A DNA stretch of 64,000 bases from Croceimicrobium sp965228705 (GCF_965228705.1 NZ_OZ245832.1:2108001-2172000); one strand, 5' to 3'; numbered from the stretch's first letter, positions 1-8,287 are shown. A program made the numbers and translations. The notes: a model not told the origin generated them from the letters alone.

Positions 1-1002
1 AGTGCCAGCCAATCTTATTTAGGTCGAGAAGGACAGGATCTGGTCAACCCATTCAACAACAGTTTTAAGATTCCCAGTTACATCAATAAGAGCATATTGG
101 CCGCCAGTTATCTTTTAAAAGCACCTTCCGGACGATGGAACCTTAGCCTACTCGCTAAAGAATATTGGTACAATGGTGAGATAAACAGCCCCGATGATCA
201 GGGCCAAAACCAAATTAGCTCCCTGGCCTTCGAACGCTTTGGTGCCGGTGCCACTTTTAGTTATTACCTCACACCCAGATGGCAAATCAAAACTTCCTAC
301 GAGAAAGCCTACCGTCTGCCAGAGGCTTATGAAATCCTGGGCGATGGCATCTATGTAAATGCCAATCCGGAACTAGCCCCCGAACAAAGCGATAATTACA
401 ATTTGGGATTGCGCTTAAATCCAAATATGGGTACCTGGAAATATAGCGCCGAGTTCAATGCATTTCTGCGTAATTCGGCCGATTTCATCCGCTTTAAACC
501 ACTGGGACCTTTTGGTCAGTACGAAAACCTGCATGAAGTAAGAAGTCTTGGAACAGAATTATCCCTGAACCTGGCTTATAAAGATCGTATTCAAATCACC
601 TTAAACGGAACCTATCAGGATCTGCGTGATCGCAATCCATTCGATGAGGGCCTCGAAAACATCAATTACAATAGCCGCATTCCCAATGTTCCTTATTTCT
701 TCAACAATGCTCGTTTGGCTGTAAAACCTCTGCGAAAGCAAAGCTTAAAACTGTATTGGAGCACCCATTATGTACATGAGTTCTTCCTCAACTGGGAAAA
801 TCTGGGTCATAGTGATAGCAAGCATATAATTCCGAGTCAATTAAACCATGACCTGGAATGCGAATACAGTTTTCAGGAAGGGCGCTACAATCTCAGCCTC
901 AGCCTGAATAATCTTTTTGACGCGGAGCTCTACGACAATTTCCGCATTCAAAAGCCTGGAAGGGCCATCTATCTAAAGTTCAGATATCTATTCAAATCTT
1001 AA
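1..1002 (+). CDS. TonB-dependent outer-membrane receptor, C-terminal part (XusA-like)
   Basis: The reading frame is open from the first base, so the N-terminus (plug domain, TonB box, signal) lies outside the window. The 333 visible residues read as the end of a TonB-dependent receptor barrel: alternating polar/aromatic strands, a YRLPEAYE-type receptor segment, a motif SLNNLFDAELYDN near the end and a last strand rich in aromatic residues (YLKFRYLF). Such receptors import iron chelates or other large ligands with energy from TonB. The next two genes, a DUF4374 lipoprotein and a PepSY membrane protein, lie in the order of the Bacteroides xusA-xusB-xusC xenosiderophore operon, so an iron-siderophore ligand is the best inference. 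The ligand itself cannot be read from this fragment. Confidence 0.88.
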   Translation, partial: SASQSYLGREGQDLVNPFNNSFKIPSYINKSILAASYLLKAPSGRWNLSLLAKEYWYNGEINSPDDQGQNQISSLAFERFGAGATFSYYLTPRWQIKTSYEKAYRLPEAYEILGDGIYVNANPELAPEQSDNYNLGLRLNPNMGTWKYSAEFNAFLRNSADFIRFKPLGPFGQYENLHEVRSLGTELSLNLAYKDRIQITLNGTYQDLRDRNPFDEGLENINYNSRIPNVPYFFNNARLAVKPLRKQSLKLYWSTHYVHEFFLNWENLGHSDSKHIIPSQLNHDLECEYSFQEGRYNLSLSLNNLFDAELYDNFRIQKPGRAIYLKFRYLFKS

Positions 1003-1019
1003 ATATCAATACCTATATC

Positions 1020-2255
1020 ATGTTAAATACCCAAAATAAATGGCAAGCCTTCTTACTAATCGGAAGTTTAGCTTTAGGCTCTGTCGCTTGCGAAAAGGAC
1101 GAAGACAAAACCAATACCGCGGCCTCCTCGGCTGGTATCACCATGTCTTTAAAAACCACCGGCAATGATGAAGCGGAATTCATTGTAAGTAAAGAAAATA
1201 TCATGGAAGGCGTAATCTCGGCCGAAGGCACCGGGATTGAGCAAACCGGATGGCGCTTTTACTACCCCGTTGGTAACACACTTTTTGCCTCGGGTTATAG
1301 TGATGATAATCAATGTGCAGGTTATGCCGCTAATAGTAATGGTGAAATCGTAAAAAGTGGCGAATTCATCTTCGAAAATGCTTTGGAAATGTTTGGTCAT
1401 TCTGATGATGAGCAAACCTTCCTGGCCATGGAAATTCCTCGCGCTGGCTTTGCGAATCGTCGCTTGCACTTTATAGATGTGAATACCGTACAAGTGAAAA
1501 AAATTGTAGGTACCCGCATTTTCGAGAATACCAACGATTCATTGGTAGCTTGGCCTACGGCCCTGGAGGTACGTGGTGATAAATTATTTATCCCCTTCCA
1601 CAAATTAGATGCAAAAGGATACTTCAGCACTCCAAGTGCCGACAGTGCTTTTGTGGCTGTTTACTCTTATCCCGACATGGGATCTGAGCCCGAAAAAATC
1701 ATTGCCGATCCACGTACCAGCAATATAGGCGTAAATGGTGGTAGCACCGGATTAATAGAAACTGAAAGTGGTGATTTGTATAGCTTTTCTTGCGGCGCTG
1801 TAATGGCAGGCTTTGCCCCTGCTTCCACTAAACCATCCGGAATCTTGCGCATTAAAGCCAATGAAACAGAATTCGATGCCAATTACTTCTTCGATATTGA
1901 AGCAGCCAGCAATGGTGGTAAACTATTCTGGTTCGATTACCTCGGAAACGGCAAAGCTATTGGTCGCATCCTTAGCCATGATAATGGTGGTGCCTGGGCT
2001 GCTTTCGGTCGTGCGGAGTTCAACCAAAAATTGGTAATTATCGACTTAGAAGCCCAGACTCTTACTGATGTAGCGAACGTTCCTTTACATGCAAAGCGCT
2101 ATTCTTCTCCGGTATATGTTGAAGGAAACACTGCTTATGTAAGCATTGAAACAGCTAGTGAAGCCTATGTTTATGCGGTAGATATCGCCAATGCTACAGC
2201 TACTCGTGGTGCTAAAATTGAAGGTAAAACCATCAAAGGTTTCTACAAACTCTAA
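1020..2255 (+). CDS. DUF4374 surface lipoprotein, XusB-like siderophore-binding candidate
   Basis: A 411-residue lipoprotein. The N-terminus has a hydrophobic signal and a lipobox ending at Cys24, followed at once by EKDED, which resembles the acidic lipoprotein export signal that sends Bacteroidota lipoproteins to the cell surface. The rest is rich in short beta-strands with repeated small/aromatic patterns, consistent with the beta-propeller fold of DUF4374 proteins. In Bacteroides thetaiotaomicron a DUF4374 lipoprotein (XusB) sits between a TonB receptor and a PepSY protein and captures enterobactin-type siderophores; the order is the same here. It starts 17 bases after the receptor stop and so is probably in one operon. 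The family assignment rests on context and overall character rather than a diagnostic motif. Confidence 0.75.
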   Translation: MLNTQNKWQAFLLIGSLALGSVACEKDEDKTNTAASSAGITMSLKTTGNDEAEFIVSKENIMEGVISAEGTGIEQTGWRFYYPVGNTLFASGYSDDNQCAGYAANSNGEIVKSGEFIFENALEMFGHSDDEQTFLAMEIPRAGFANRRLHFIDVNTVQVKKIVGTRIFENTNDSLVAWPTALEVRGDKLFIPFHKLDAKGYFSTPSADSAFVAVYSYPDMGSEPEKIIADPRTSNIGVNGGSTGLIETESGDLYSFSCGAVMAGFAPASTKPSGILRIKANETEFDANYFFDIEAASNGGKLFWFDYLGNGKAIGRILSHDNGGAWAAFGRAEFNQKLVIIDLEAQTLTDVANVPLHAKRYSSPVYVEGNTAYVSIETASEAYVYAVDIANATATRGAKIEGKTIKGFYKL

Positions 2256-2260
2256 ATAGA

Positions 2261-2287
2261 ATGGGGCACCCATCGTTGGTGCCCCAA
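2261..2287 (+). terminator. Strong hairpin inside the Xus-like operon
   Basis: An inverted repeat (GGGGCACC / GGTGCCCC, extended by outer A/T pairs, with a 7-base loop) starts five bases after the lipoprotein stop. It is followed by AATATTTTCC, a poor U-tract. It may end some transcripts or protect the upstream mRNA, lowering expression of the PepSY gene that starts 15 bases later. Confidence 0.6.
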
Positions 2288-2301
2288 TATTTTCCTCCAG
2301 A

Positions 2302-3444
2302 ATGAGCCTTAATAGAAAATCACTGCGAAAAAAACTGCGATTAATCCATCTCTACCTGGGACTGGGAACCGGTTTAGTGGTTTTCATCGTGGCCCTAACT
2401 GGCTGTCTCTGGGTTTTCCAGGAGGAGTTTAAAAGTTTTAGCGATCCCTTTGCTGAAAAAGAAGTCTCGGCCGCTTATCAAATTTTCCCCACAGAAGCTC
2501 GCGCTATTGCGGAAACTGTTTTTCCGGGCAAAACGGTACATGGAACCTTATATCAAAGTGATCTAAAAAAAGTAGAGGTCATCTTTTATGAAGCTGATCC
2601 CGAATTCTATCGCTCCGTTTACCTCGATCCTCAAGACGGTACAGTATTGGGCACCGAAGATCATTTAAAAGGCTTCTTCCCTTTTGTGCTGGAAGGCCAT
2701 ATGCATCTTTGGTTACCAGAAGAAATTGGCAGTCAGATTGTAGCCTGGAGTACGGTAATTTTCACCTTTATGCTCATAAGTGGGATAATCCTCTGGTGGC
2801 CCCGCAATAAAAAGGCACGCAAGCAAAGACTCTGGTTTCGCTGGAAGAAAAGTAGTCGTTGGAAACGCAAGAACTACGATTTGCACCAAATTACCGGATT
2901 TTACATCAGCATATTGGCCATGGTCTTAGCCCTTACGGGATTAGTGATGACCTTCGATTCCTTTGAAAAATGGCTTTACCGTGGAATAGGCGGAGATAAA
3001 GAACTGCATTTTATCGTCCCGGAAATATCCAAGCCTGCTAGCAAAGTCATAGCGCAAAACGGTATGGACCAGCTTTTTCCTTTACTGGAAAAGCGCTACC
3101 CCAATGCTGAAAGTCTGGAATTTCATTATCCTCATTCGGAGCGAAGCAGCATTTATGTGGAAGTTAGTTGGCAAGAAGGAGTTTATTACAATTCCGACTA
3201 TCTCTTTTTCGATCCGCAGACTTTAAAGGAAGTGGCTACCGAAAGTATTTACGGCCCCTATGCCGAAGTAAATTTCTCGGATTTGGTGCTGCGCATGAAC
3301 TACGATATTCACGTTGGAGCCATCGGTGGATTAGCAGGAAAAATATTGGCCTTCTTCATCAGTCTTGGTATTGCCAGCCTACCTCTTACGGGCTTCTTGA
3401 TTTGGTGGGGACGTCGCTATAAAAAAGCCAAGTCTCAGGATTAA
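2302..3444 (+). CDS. PepSY-associated inner-membrane protein (XusC-like)
   Basis: A 380-residue membrane protein with the PepSY-TM layout: a first helix near residues 18-38, a periplasmic region, helices near 150-170 and 200-220, a second periplasmic region and a final helix near 350-370 that ends in a basic tail. A conserved-type GHMHLWLPEEIG segment precedes the second helix. Family members are inner-membrane partners of siderophore uptake systems and some reduce ferric chelates in the periplasm. Here it closes the receptor/DUF4374 operon, matching XusC. A hairpin separates it from the lipoprotein gene and may set its expression lower. Role inferred from family and context. Confidence 0.85.
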   Translation: MSLNRKSLRKKLRLIHLYLGLGTGLVVFIVALTGCLWVFQEEFKSFSDPFAEKEVSAAYQIFPTEARAIAETVFPGKTVHGTLYQSDLKKVEVIFYEADPEFYRSVYLDPQDGTVLGTEDHLKGFFPFVLEGHMHLWLPEEIGSQIVAWSTVIFTFMLISGIILWWPRNKKARKQRLWFRWKKSSRWKRKNYDLHQITGFYISILAMVLALTGLVMTFDSFEKWLYRGIGGDKELHFIVPEISKPASKVIAQNGMDQLFPLLEKRYPNAESLEFHYPHSERSSIYVEVSWQEGVYYNSDYLFFDPQTLKEVATESIYGPYAEVNFSDLVLRMNYDIHVGAIGGLAGKILAFFISLGIASLPLTGFLIWWGRRYKKAKSQD

Positions 3445-3497
3445 GATTTCCTTTGTGCCTGCCCGGCATTCTGTATTTTGCAGCTAGAATTTCTAGC

Positions 3498-4235
3498 ATG
3501 CGCCCACTCTTTTATTTTTTGGTATTTAGCCTTCTGATCGCCTGTTCTTCCAAGCCGAAACCTGAGACAGTCTATCAATCAAAGACTCTGCAGATTCTTA
3601 AACTACAAAGTGGACTTTATCAGCATATCAGCTATATCCAAATCCCCAATTATGGTCCCTTCCCTTGTAATGGGGTCATCTTGCTAGATCAGGGTGAAGC
3701 GCTGGTTTTCGATAGCCCAGTGGATGACTACGTAGCCCAGGAGCTAATTCAATGGATCGAAAGCCAAGAGCTGCACATCAAAGGAATTGTGGTCAATCAT
3801 TTTCATGAAGACTGCCTCGGTGGACTCCAGGTCTTTCATCAACATAAGATTCTTTCTTATGCCCATCAAAAAACCATAGAACTAGCTGCGGCCGATGGTA
3901 TGCCGCTACCCCAAAATAGCTTTGTAGACAGCCTGATTATCAGTGTTGGTCAATATCATTCCATTAATAGCTTCGCAGGAGCCGGCCATACTCAGGACAA
4001 TATCGTCTCCTACTTCCCAGAACATAAAACCCTATTTGGAGGCTGCTTAATCAAAAGCCTGGGTGCTCAAAAAGGAAACCTGGCTGATGCCGATACTTTG
4101 CAATGGGCGAGGAGCGTTGAACACATCAAAAGTAAATTCCCAGAAGTGGAAACTGTTATCCCTGGACATGGCCCGGCAGGCAGCTCGGAATTACTGGATT
4201 ATACTATTAAACTATTCACCGCCCCTAAGACCTAA
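3498..4235 (+). CDS. Subclass B1-type metallo-beta-lactamase, lipoprotein
   Basis: A 245-residue lipoprotein: the start at 3498 gives a short signal with lipobox LLIAC (Cys16); an in-frame ATG 45 bases upstream would spoil this signal. All B1 zinc ligands are present in order: His101, His103 and Asp105 in HFHED, His164 in GAGHTQDN, Cys183 in GGCLIK, His224 in PGHG. Lys186 and the GNLADAD segment match the substrate-binding lysine and conserved Asn region of B1 enzymes such as NDM, IMP and BlaB. B1 enzymes hydrolyse penicillins, cephalosporins and carbapenems in the periplasm. The site-2 Cys and the GGCxIK motif argue against glyoxalase II and other superfamily members. Its stop is two bases before the CHAP gene, so the pair is probably co-translated. 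Activity is inferred from residues only. Confidence 0.88.
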   Translation: MRPLFYFLVFSLLIACSSKPKPETVYQSKTLQILKLQSGLYQHISYIQIPNYGPFPCNGVILLDQGEALVFDSPVDDYVAQELIQWIESQELHIKGIVVNHFHEDCLGGLQVFHQHKILSYAHQKTIELAAADGMPLPQNSFVDSLIISVGQYHSINSFAGAGHTQDNIVSYFPEHKTLFGGCLIKSLGAQKGNLADADTLQWARSVEHIKSKFPEVETVIPGHGPAGSSELLDYTIKLFTAPKT

Positions 4236-4237
4236 GC

Positions 4238-4840
4238 ATGAAGAAGAAACATCTGCTCTACGCCATCCTCATCATTGTGGTCCCCTTAGGCCTCTTTGGC
4301 TTTTGGATGAAAACTGGTCTACCCAATTTGAGTGGTCATGAGATTGGTGATAAAATAGACAGTTTCAATGGGGTTGCCGTTTACTATAATGGATCAGTTA
4401 GTCATGTTGATGGTCGCAACCTGGCTGCCGATGGATACAATCTGGGTTTAAAATGGCAATGTGTGGAGTTCGTAAAGCGCTATTATTATGAGCATTTAGA
4501 TCACAAGATGCCCGATTCCTATGGTCATGCTAAAAGCTTCTACAATGCCCAAATTGGTGATGGTCAAAAAAATGCCCAGCGCAATCTCATTCAATACCGT
4601 AATCCCAGTCAATGGAAACCAGCCGTAAATGACCTATTGGTTTATGATGGCACCATCTGGAATCCCTATGGCCATGTAGCCATCGTTTCGGCGGTATTTG
4701 AAGATGAAATTGAAATCATTCAACAAAATCCCGGACCTACAGCTCCCTCTCGACTGCGCATCGGCCTAAGCCAAATGGAGAATAAATACCAATTAGAAGG
4801 CAGCACAATTCTAGGATGGCTTCGAAAAAAAGCGTCCTAA
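4238..4840 (+). CDS. Membrane-anchored CHAP-domain amidase/peptidase
   Basis: A 200-residue protein with one N-terminal hydrophobic helix (about residues 5-24; no lipobox), then a CHAP domain. Catalytic candidates are Cys75 in KWQCVEF and His146 in YGHVAIV. The CVEF context and the preceding GVAVYYNG segment resemble the amidase half of glutathionylspermidine synthetase/amidase more than phage endolysins. CHAP enzymes cut N-acyl amide bonds, either in peptidoglycan cross-links or in glutathionylspermidine-type conjugates. The predicted location is the outer face of the inner membrane. It starts two bases after the beta-lactamase stop, which favours a cell-wall link, although an amide of a polyamine remains possible. 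Confidence 0.8.
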   Translation: MKKKHLLYAILIIVVPLGLFGFWMKTGLPNLSGHEIGDKIDSFNGVAVYYNGSVSHVDGRNLAADGYNLGLKWQCVEFVKRYYYEHLDHKMPDSYGHAKSFYNAQIGDGQKNAQRNLIQYRNPSQWKPAVNDLLVYDGTIWNPYGHVAIVSAVFEDEIEIIQQNPGPTAPSRLRIGLSQMENKYQLEGSTILGWLRKKAS

Positions 4841-4891
4841 TTCAGGCTTAAGATTAATTCCGCATTTAGAGTCCATAATTCTGTCAAATCC

Positions 4892-4899
4892 TATTTTTG
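4892..4899 (+). promoter_or_regulatory. -7 promoter box of glyS
   Basis: TATTTTTG matches the Bacteroidota -7 consensus TAnnTTTG exactly. It starts 12 bases before the glyS ATG, so transcription would begin at or next to the start codon. No TTG is seen at the expected -33 position. Confidence 0.55.
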
Positions 4900-4903
4900 C
4901 GGC

Positions 4904-6439
4904 ATGAATCAGGACGATCTTTTTAAAAAGGTAATCGCCCATGCGAAAGAATATGGATTTATCTTTCCATCGAGCGAAATTTATGACGGGTTATCAGCTG
5001 TTTACGACTATGGTCAGAATGGCGTTGAACTGAAGAAAAATCTGCGCGACTATTGGTGGAAGGCCATGGTACAAATGCACGAAAACATTGTGGGTCTGGA
5101 TGCCGCCATTTTCATGCACCCTACCACCTGGAAAGCCAGTGGCCACGTAGATGCCTTTAATGATCCCTTGATCGACAATAAAGACAGTAAGAAACGTTAT
5201 CGCGCAGATGTACTCATTGAGGACTATGCCGAAAAACAGCGTCAGAAAGCCGAAAAAGAAATCGAAAAGGCCAAAAAGCGCTTTGGTGAAGATTTCGATG
5301 AAGCCCTTTATCGCGAAACCAATCCGCGGGTAAAGAAATACCTCGACGAAGCGAATGATACCGTTAAGCGCATGGCGACCAGTCTTGATGCCGGAGATTT
5401 AGCCGATGTAAAATCTTTGATCGAAGAAAAAGGCATTGCCTGCCCTATCAGCGGTTCTAAAAACTGGACCGAAGTACGCCAGTTTAACCTCATGTTTGGC
5501 ACGCAAATGGGCTCGGTGGCCGAAGGCGCCTCCACCCTATACCTGCGTCCTGAAACGGCCCAGGGAATCTTCGTAAACTTCCTGAATGTGCAAAAGACCG
5601 GTCGGATGAAAATCCCATTTGGTATTGCCCAAACCGGAAAGGCCTTCCGGAATGAGATTGTTGCTCGTCAATTCATCTTCCGGATGCGCGAATTCGAGCA
5701 AATGGAAATGCAGTATTTCGTACGTCCCGGTGAGGAAATGAAATGGTACGAATACTGGAAGGAAGAGCGTATGAAATGGCACCGTGCCCTAGGTATGGAT
5801 GAAAGCTATTACCGTTTCCATGATCACGAAAAGCTGGCACACTACGCTAATGCGGCTGCGGATATTGAATTCAACTTCCCCTTCGGATTTAAAGAATTGG
5901 AAGGTATTCACTCCCGTACCGACTTTGATTTGAAAGCGCATGAAGAGCACAGTGGCAAGAAGCTGCAATTCTTCGATCCCGAAATAGGTCAAAATTATGT
6001 GCCTTATGTAATTGAAACCTCCATTGGATTGGATCGCTTATTCTTGGCCGTATTATCCTATGCCTATAGGGAAGAAAGTCTGGAAGATGGCAGTAGCCGA
6101 ACCGTTTTGCGTATTCCGGCTCCTTTGGCCCCGGTTAAAGCGGCCATCTTACCCTTGGTAAAGAAAGCCGGGCTGCCTGAGATTTCCCGTGAAATCCTTA
6201 ATGAACTACGCTACGACTTTAATATTCAGTACGATGAGAAGGATGCGATTGGCAAACGTTACCGTCGTCATGATGCCATCGGAACCCCTTACTGTATCAC
6301 CGTAGATCATGACACAAAAGAGGATAATTGTGTGACCCTTCGGGATAGAGATAGCATGACCCAAGAAAGAGTGCCTATTCAAAATTTAAAAGCAAAACTT
6401 TCCGAAAGCCTGAGCTTGAGCAGTTTACTAAAAAAATAA
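4904..6439 (+). CDS. glyS: Glycyl-tRNA synthetase, dimeric alpha2 type
   Basis: A 511-residue class II aminoacyl-tRNA synthetase that charges tRNA-Gly with glycine in the cytoplasm. It begins with the family-typical segment around YGFIFPSSEIYDGL and contains motif 2 (FRNEI...FRMREFEQMEM), motif 3 near IETSIGLDRLF and a C-terminal anticodon-binding domain (about residues 405-500). This is the single-chain (alpha2) form found in Bacteroidota, Archaea and eukaryotes, not the alpha2beta2 GlyQ/GlyS form. The start is supported by a -7 box 12 bases upstream. It stands alone between the CHAP gene and an acidic lipoprotein gene. Confidence 0.97.
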   Translation: MNQDDLFKKVIAHAKEYGFIFPSSEIYDGLSAVYDYGQNGVELKKNLRDYWWKAMVQMHENIVGLDAAIFMHPTTWKASGHVDAFNDPLIDNKDSKKRYRADVLIEDYAEKQRQKAEKEIEKAKKRFGEDFDEALYRETNPRVKKYLDEANDTVKRMATSLDAGDLADVKSLIEEKGIACPISGSKNWTEVRQFNLMFGTQMGSVAEGASTLYLRPETAQGIFVNFLNVQKTGRMKIPFGIAQTGKAFRNEIVARQFIFRMREFEQMEMQYFVRPGEEMKWYEYWKEERMKWHRALGMDESYYRFHDHEKLAHYANAAADIEFNFPFGFKELEGIHSRTDFDLKAHEEHSGKKLQFFDPEIGQNYVPYVIETSIGLDRLFLAVLSYAYREESLEDGSSRTVLRIPAPLAPVKAAILPLVKKAGLPEISREILNELRYDFNIQYDEKDAIGKRYRRHDAIGTPYCITVDHDTKEDNCVTLRDRDSMTQERVPIQNLKAKLSESLSLSSLLKK

Positions 6440-6522
6440 TTTTGGAGCCTATTGAATAACAGAGCTTTAAAATTAATATATATTTGTGCGAAATTGTTTA
6501 ACAACCAAATCTCGAGAGAAGG

Positions 6523-6825
6523 ATGAAAAAAGTAAGTTTTTTTGCATTTGCACTGATCTTTGCTGGTGCCGTAGCATGTAACAACCCACAAGCTGAAGAA
6601 AACGCTGAAGACGCAACTGAAGCTGTAGAAGAAGCCGCTGAAGACGCAGGTGACGTTATGGAAGAAGCCGCTGACGAAGCTGGTGACATGGCTGAGGATG
6701 CTGCTGAAGCTGTAGAAGAAATGGCTGACACCACTATGGAAGCTGCTGAAGAAGCTGCTGACGACATGGAAGGTGAAGTAGAAGAAGCCATGCACGAAGG
6801 TGAAGACCACAGCGAGCACATGTAA
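6523..6825 (+). CDS. Small, extremely acidic repeat lipoprotein
   Basis: A 100-residue protein with a signal peptide and lipobox AGAVAC (Cys19). The mature 82 residues are almost wholly Ala, Glu, Asp, Met and Val: 34 are Asp or Glu and none is Lys or Arg. Variants of EEAAEDA and EAADEAGDM recur with a helical period, so it should form a long amphipathic helix or coiled coil on the outer membrane; the tail carries three His (HEGEDHSEH). No known domain is recognised. The strong bias to GCT, GAA and GAC codons and a clean terminator suggest high expression. Possible roles are a periplasmic spacer or a cation-binding protein; neither is shown. Confidence 0.85.
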   Translation: MKKVSFFAFALIFAGAVACNNPQAEENAEDATEAVEEAAEDAGDVMEEAADEAGDMAEDAAEAVEEMADTTMEAAEEAADDMEGEVEEAMHEGEDHSEHM

Positions 6826-6844
6826 GCCACGCTGAACAAAATAA

Positions 6845-6880
6845 AAAATCCTGATCAGGCTCTGCCGGTCAGGATTTTTT
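6845..6880 (+). terminator. Rho-independent terminator after the acidic lipoprotein
   Basis: The stem AAAATCCTGA / TCAGGATTTT with a 14-base loop runs into a T-run, 20 bases after the stop. Confidence 0.85.
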
Positions 6881-6887
6881 TATGCCT

Positions 6888-6918
6888 AAAAAAGCCGGCT
6901 CTCTTTCAAAAACCGGCT
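6888..6918 (-). terminator. Rho-independent terminator of the kynurenine operon
   Basis: Read on the minus strand, AGCCGG and CCGGCT pair around a 14-base loop and are followed by six T. It lies 18 bases past the kmo stop and faces the plus-strand terminator of the acidic lipoprotein gene. Confidence 0.75.
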
Positions 6919-6935
6919 CTTCTAATTTTTTGTGA

Positions 6936-8285
6936 TTAGAGCTTTTCAGCCAAAACCAACATGCGTTCTTCCACTTCAGGGCTATCCCAAATTTCATGAA
7001 TATTGGGCATACTCATAATTTCGGCCATCAACTCATCCTGACGCTTACCCAGGGCAATAGCATCCGAATAGCGAACTTCGGGTGAAAAGGTAACCAGACT
7101 GTATAGTGGGGTCCACTTCTCTGGATATTTCTCTGAAAAACGCACTTCAATTTTCTTGCGAAGTAAAAACTCGGGATCACCGGTTAAATCGCGCATCTCT
7201 ACAAAATTGCGCATCGCCAAATCTGCAATGGCATCGGCATCCGGCTTACGCTCGGTTTCATAGGCCTTTAAAAGTCCTTCCCAATCATCGCCATACTCAT
7301 CCATCAGGCGATCCAGCACAAAGCAATCTTCAAAACCGGCATTCATTCCCTGTCCGTAGAAAGGCACAATGGCATGACTGGCATCGCCAATCAAGGCTAC
7401 CTTAGCATTGCGAGTCCAGGGAAAGCAACGGATGATCACTAAAGAGGAATCCGGGTTTTCTTGCCAATCGCGATCAAAATTGGGCATCATAGCCAGAGCA
7501 TCGGCAAATTCCTGTTCAAAGAAAGAACGAGCCTTTTCAACCGTATTCAAACTATCAAAGGAAACCTCACCTTCCATGGGGAAGAATAAGGTACAGGTAA
7601 AGCTGGCATCCGGATTAGGCAAGGCAATCAGCATATAGCTTCCACGGGGCCAGATATGCAGAGCATTCTTTTCCAGTAAGAATTCGCCATTGGGTCCGGC
7701 CGGAATCTCCAATTCTTTATAACCATGCTCAATATACTCTTGCGAATAACTAAAGCGATCGGTCTTTTGCATTACGCTGCGCACTGCGCTAAAAGCACCA
7801 TCGGCACCAAAAAGCAAATCACTATCTACCTTGCGTTCTTCACCCTCACGATTGCGGTACACAGCACTGGCATTCTCTAAATCTACCTCGGCGCAAGCCT
7901 GCGAAAAGTGAATCTTCACCCCGCGTTTTTCAGCCTCATCCATCATCAGCATATTAAGACCAGCTCTGGAAACCGAATTGATGGCCTGCCCTTCCTTCCC
8001 ATAAGGTTGATAGGTCAATTTTCCTTCCCTACTATGCATCACGCGACCATACATAGGGATGGCCATTTCTTTCAATACTTTTTCTTCCAAACCTACCTTG
8101 GCCAGGGCTTGCAAACCTCTATCACTCAAGGCCAGGTTAATGGAGCGACCACCATCCAGCAGATTCTTGCGCGCATCCGGACGACGTTCAAAAATCTCCA
8201 CCTTATGACCGCGCTTTGCCAAATACAGGCTCAATAAAGAACCTACTAAACCGGCACCGGCAATGCTAATATTCTTCTCTTGCAT
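6936..8285 (-). CDS. kmo: Kynurenine 3-monooxygenase
   Basis: A 449-residue FAD-dependent aromatic hydroxylase. The N-terminal Rossmann motif GAGLVGS (residues 10-16) and the FAD-binding GDASHAIVPFYGQG segment near residues 300-315 are clear, and a hydrophobic C-terminal region follows as in eukaryotic KMO. It converts L-kynurenine to 3-hydroxykynurenine with NADPH and O2, so the host is aerobic. Its start lies two bases after the kynU stop, giving kynU-kmo coupling. Together they lead to 3-hydroxyanthranilate, used for tryptophan breakdown or de novo NAD synthesis; the dioxygenase, formamidase and later steps are not in the window. Confidence 0.95.
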   Translation of the reverse strand: MQEKNISIAGAGLVGSLLSLYLAKRGHKVEIFERRPDARKNLLDGGRSINLALSDRGLQALAKVGLEEKVLKEMAIPMYGRVMHSREGKLTYQPYGKEGQAINSVSRAGLNMLMMDEAEKRGVKIHFSQACAEVDLENASAVYRNREGEERKVDSDLLFGADGAFSAVRSVMQKTDRFSYSQEYIEHGYKELEIPAGPNGEFLLEKNALHIWPRGSYMLIALPNPDASFTCTLFFPMEGEVSFDSLNTVEKARSFFEQEFADALAMMPNFDRDWQENPDSSLVIIRCFPWTRNAKVALIGDASHAIVPFYGQGMNAGFEDCFVLDRLMDEYGDDWEGLLKAYETERKPDADAIADLAMRNFVEMRDLTGDPEFLLRKKIEVRFSEKYPEKWTPLYSLVTFSPEVRYSDAIALGKRQDELMAEIMSMPNIHEIWDSPEVEERMLVLAEKL

Positions 8286-8287
8286 GA

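Noticed and set aside
3498..4235. Glyoxalase II or a general MBL-fold hydrolase.
   Set aside because: The Cys183 ligand in GGCLIK and the GNLADAD segment are specific to subclass B1 lactamases.
6379..6839. Two long minus-strand frames opposite the acidic lipoprotein gene.
   Set aside because: They arise from the biased Ala/Glu/Asp codons of the real gene; their products are Ser- or Phe/Ser-rich low-complexity sequences without start context.
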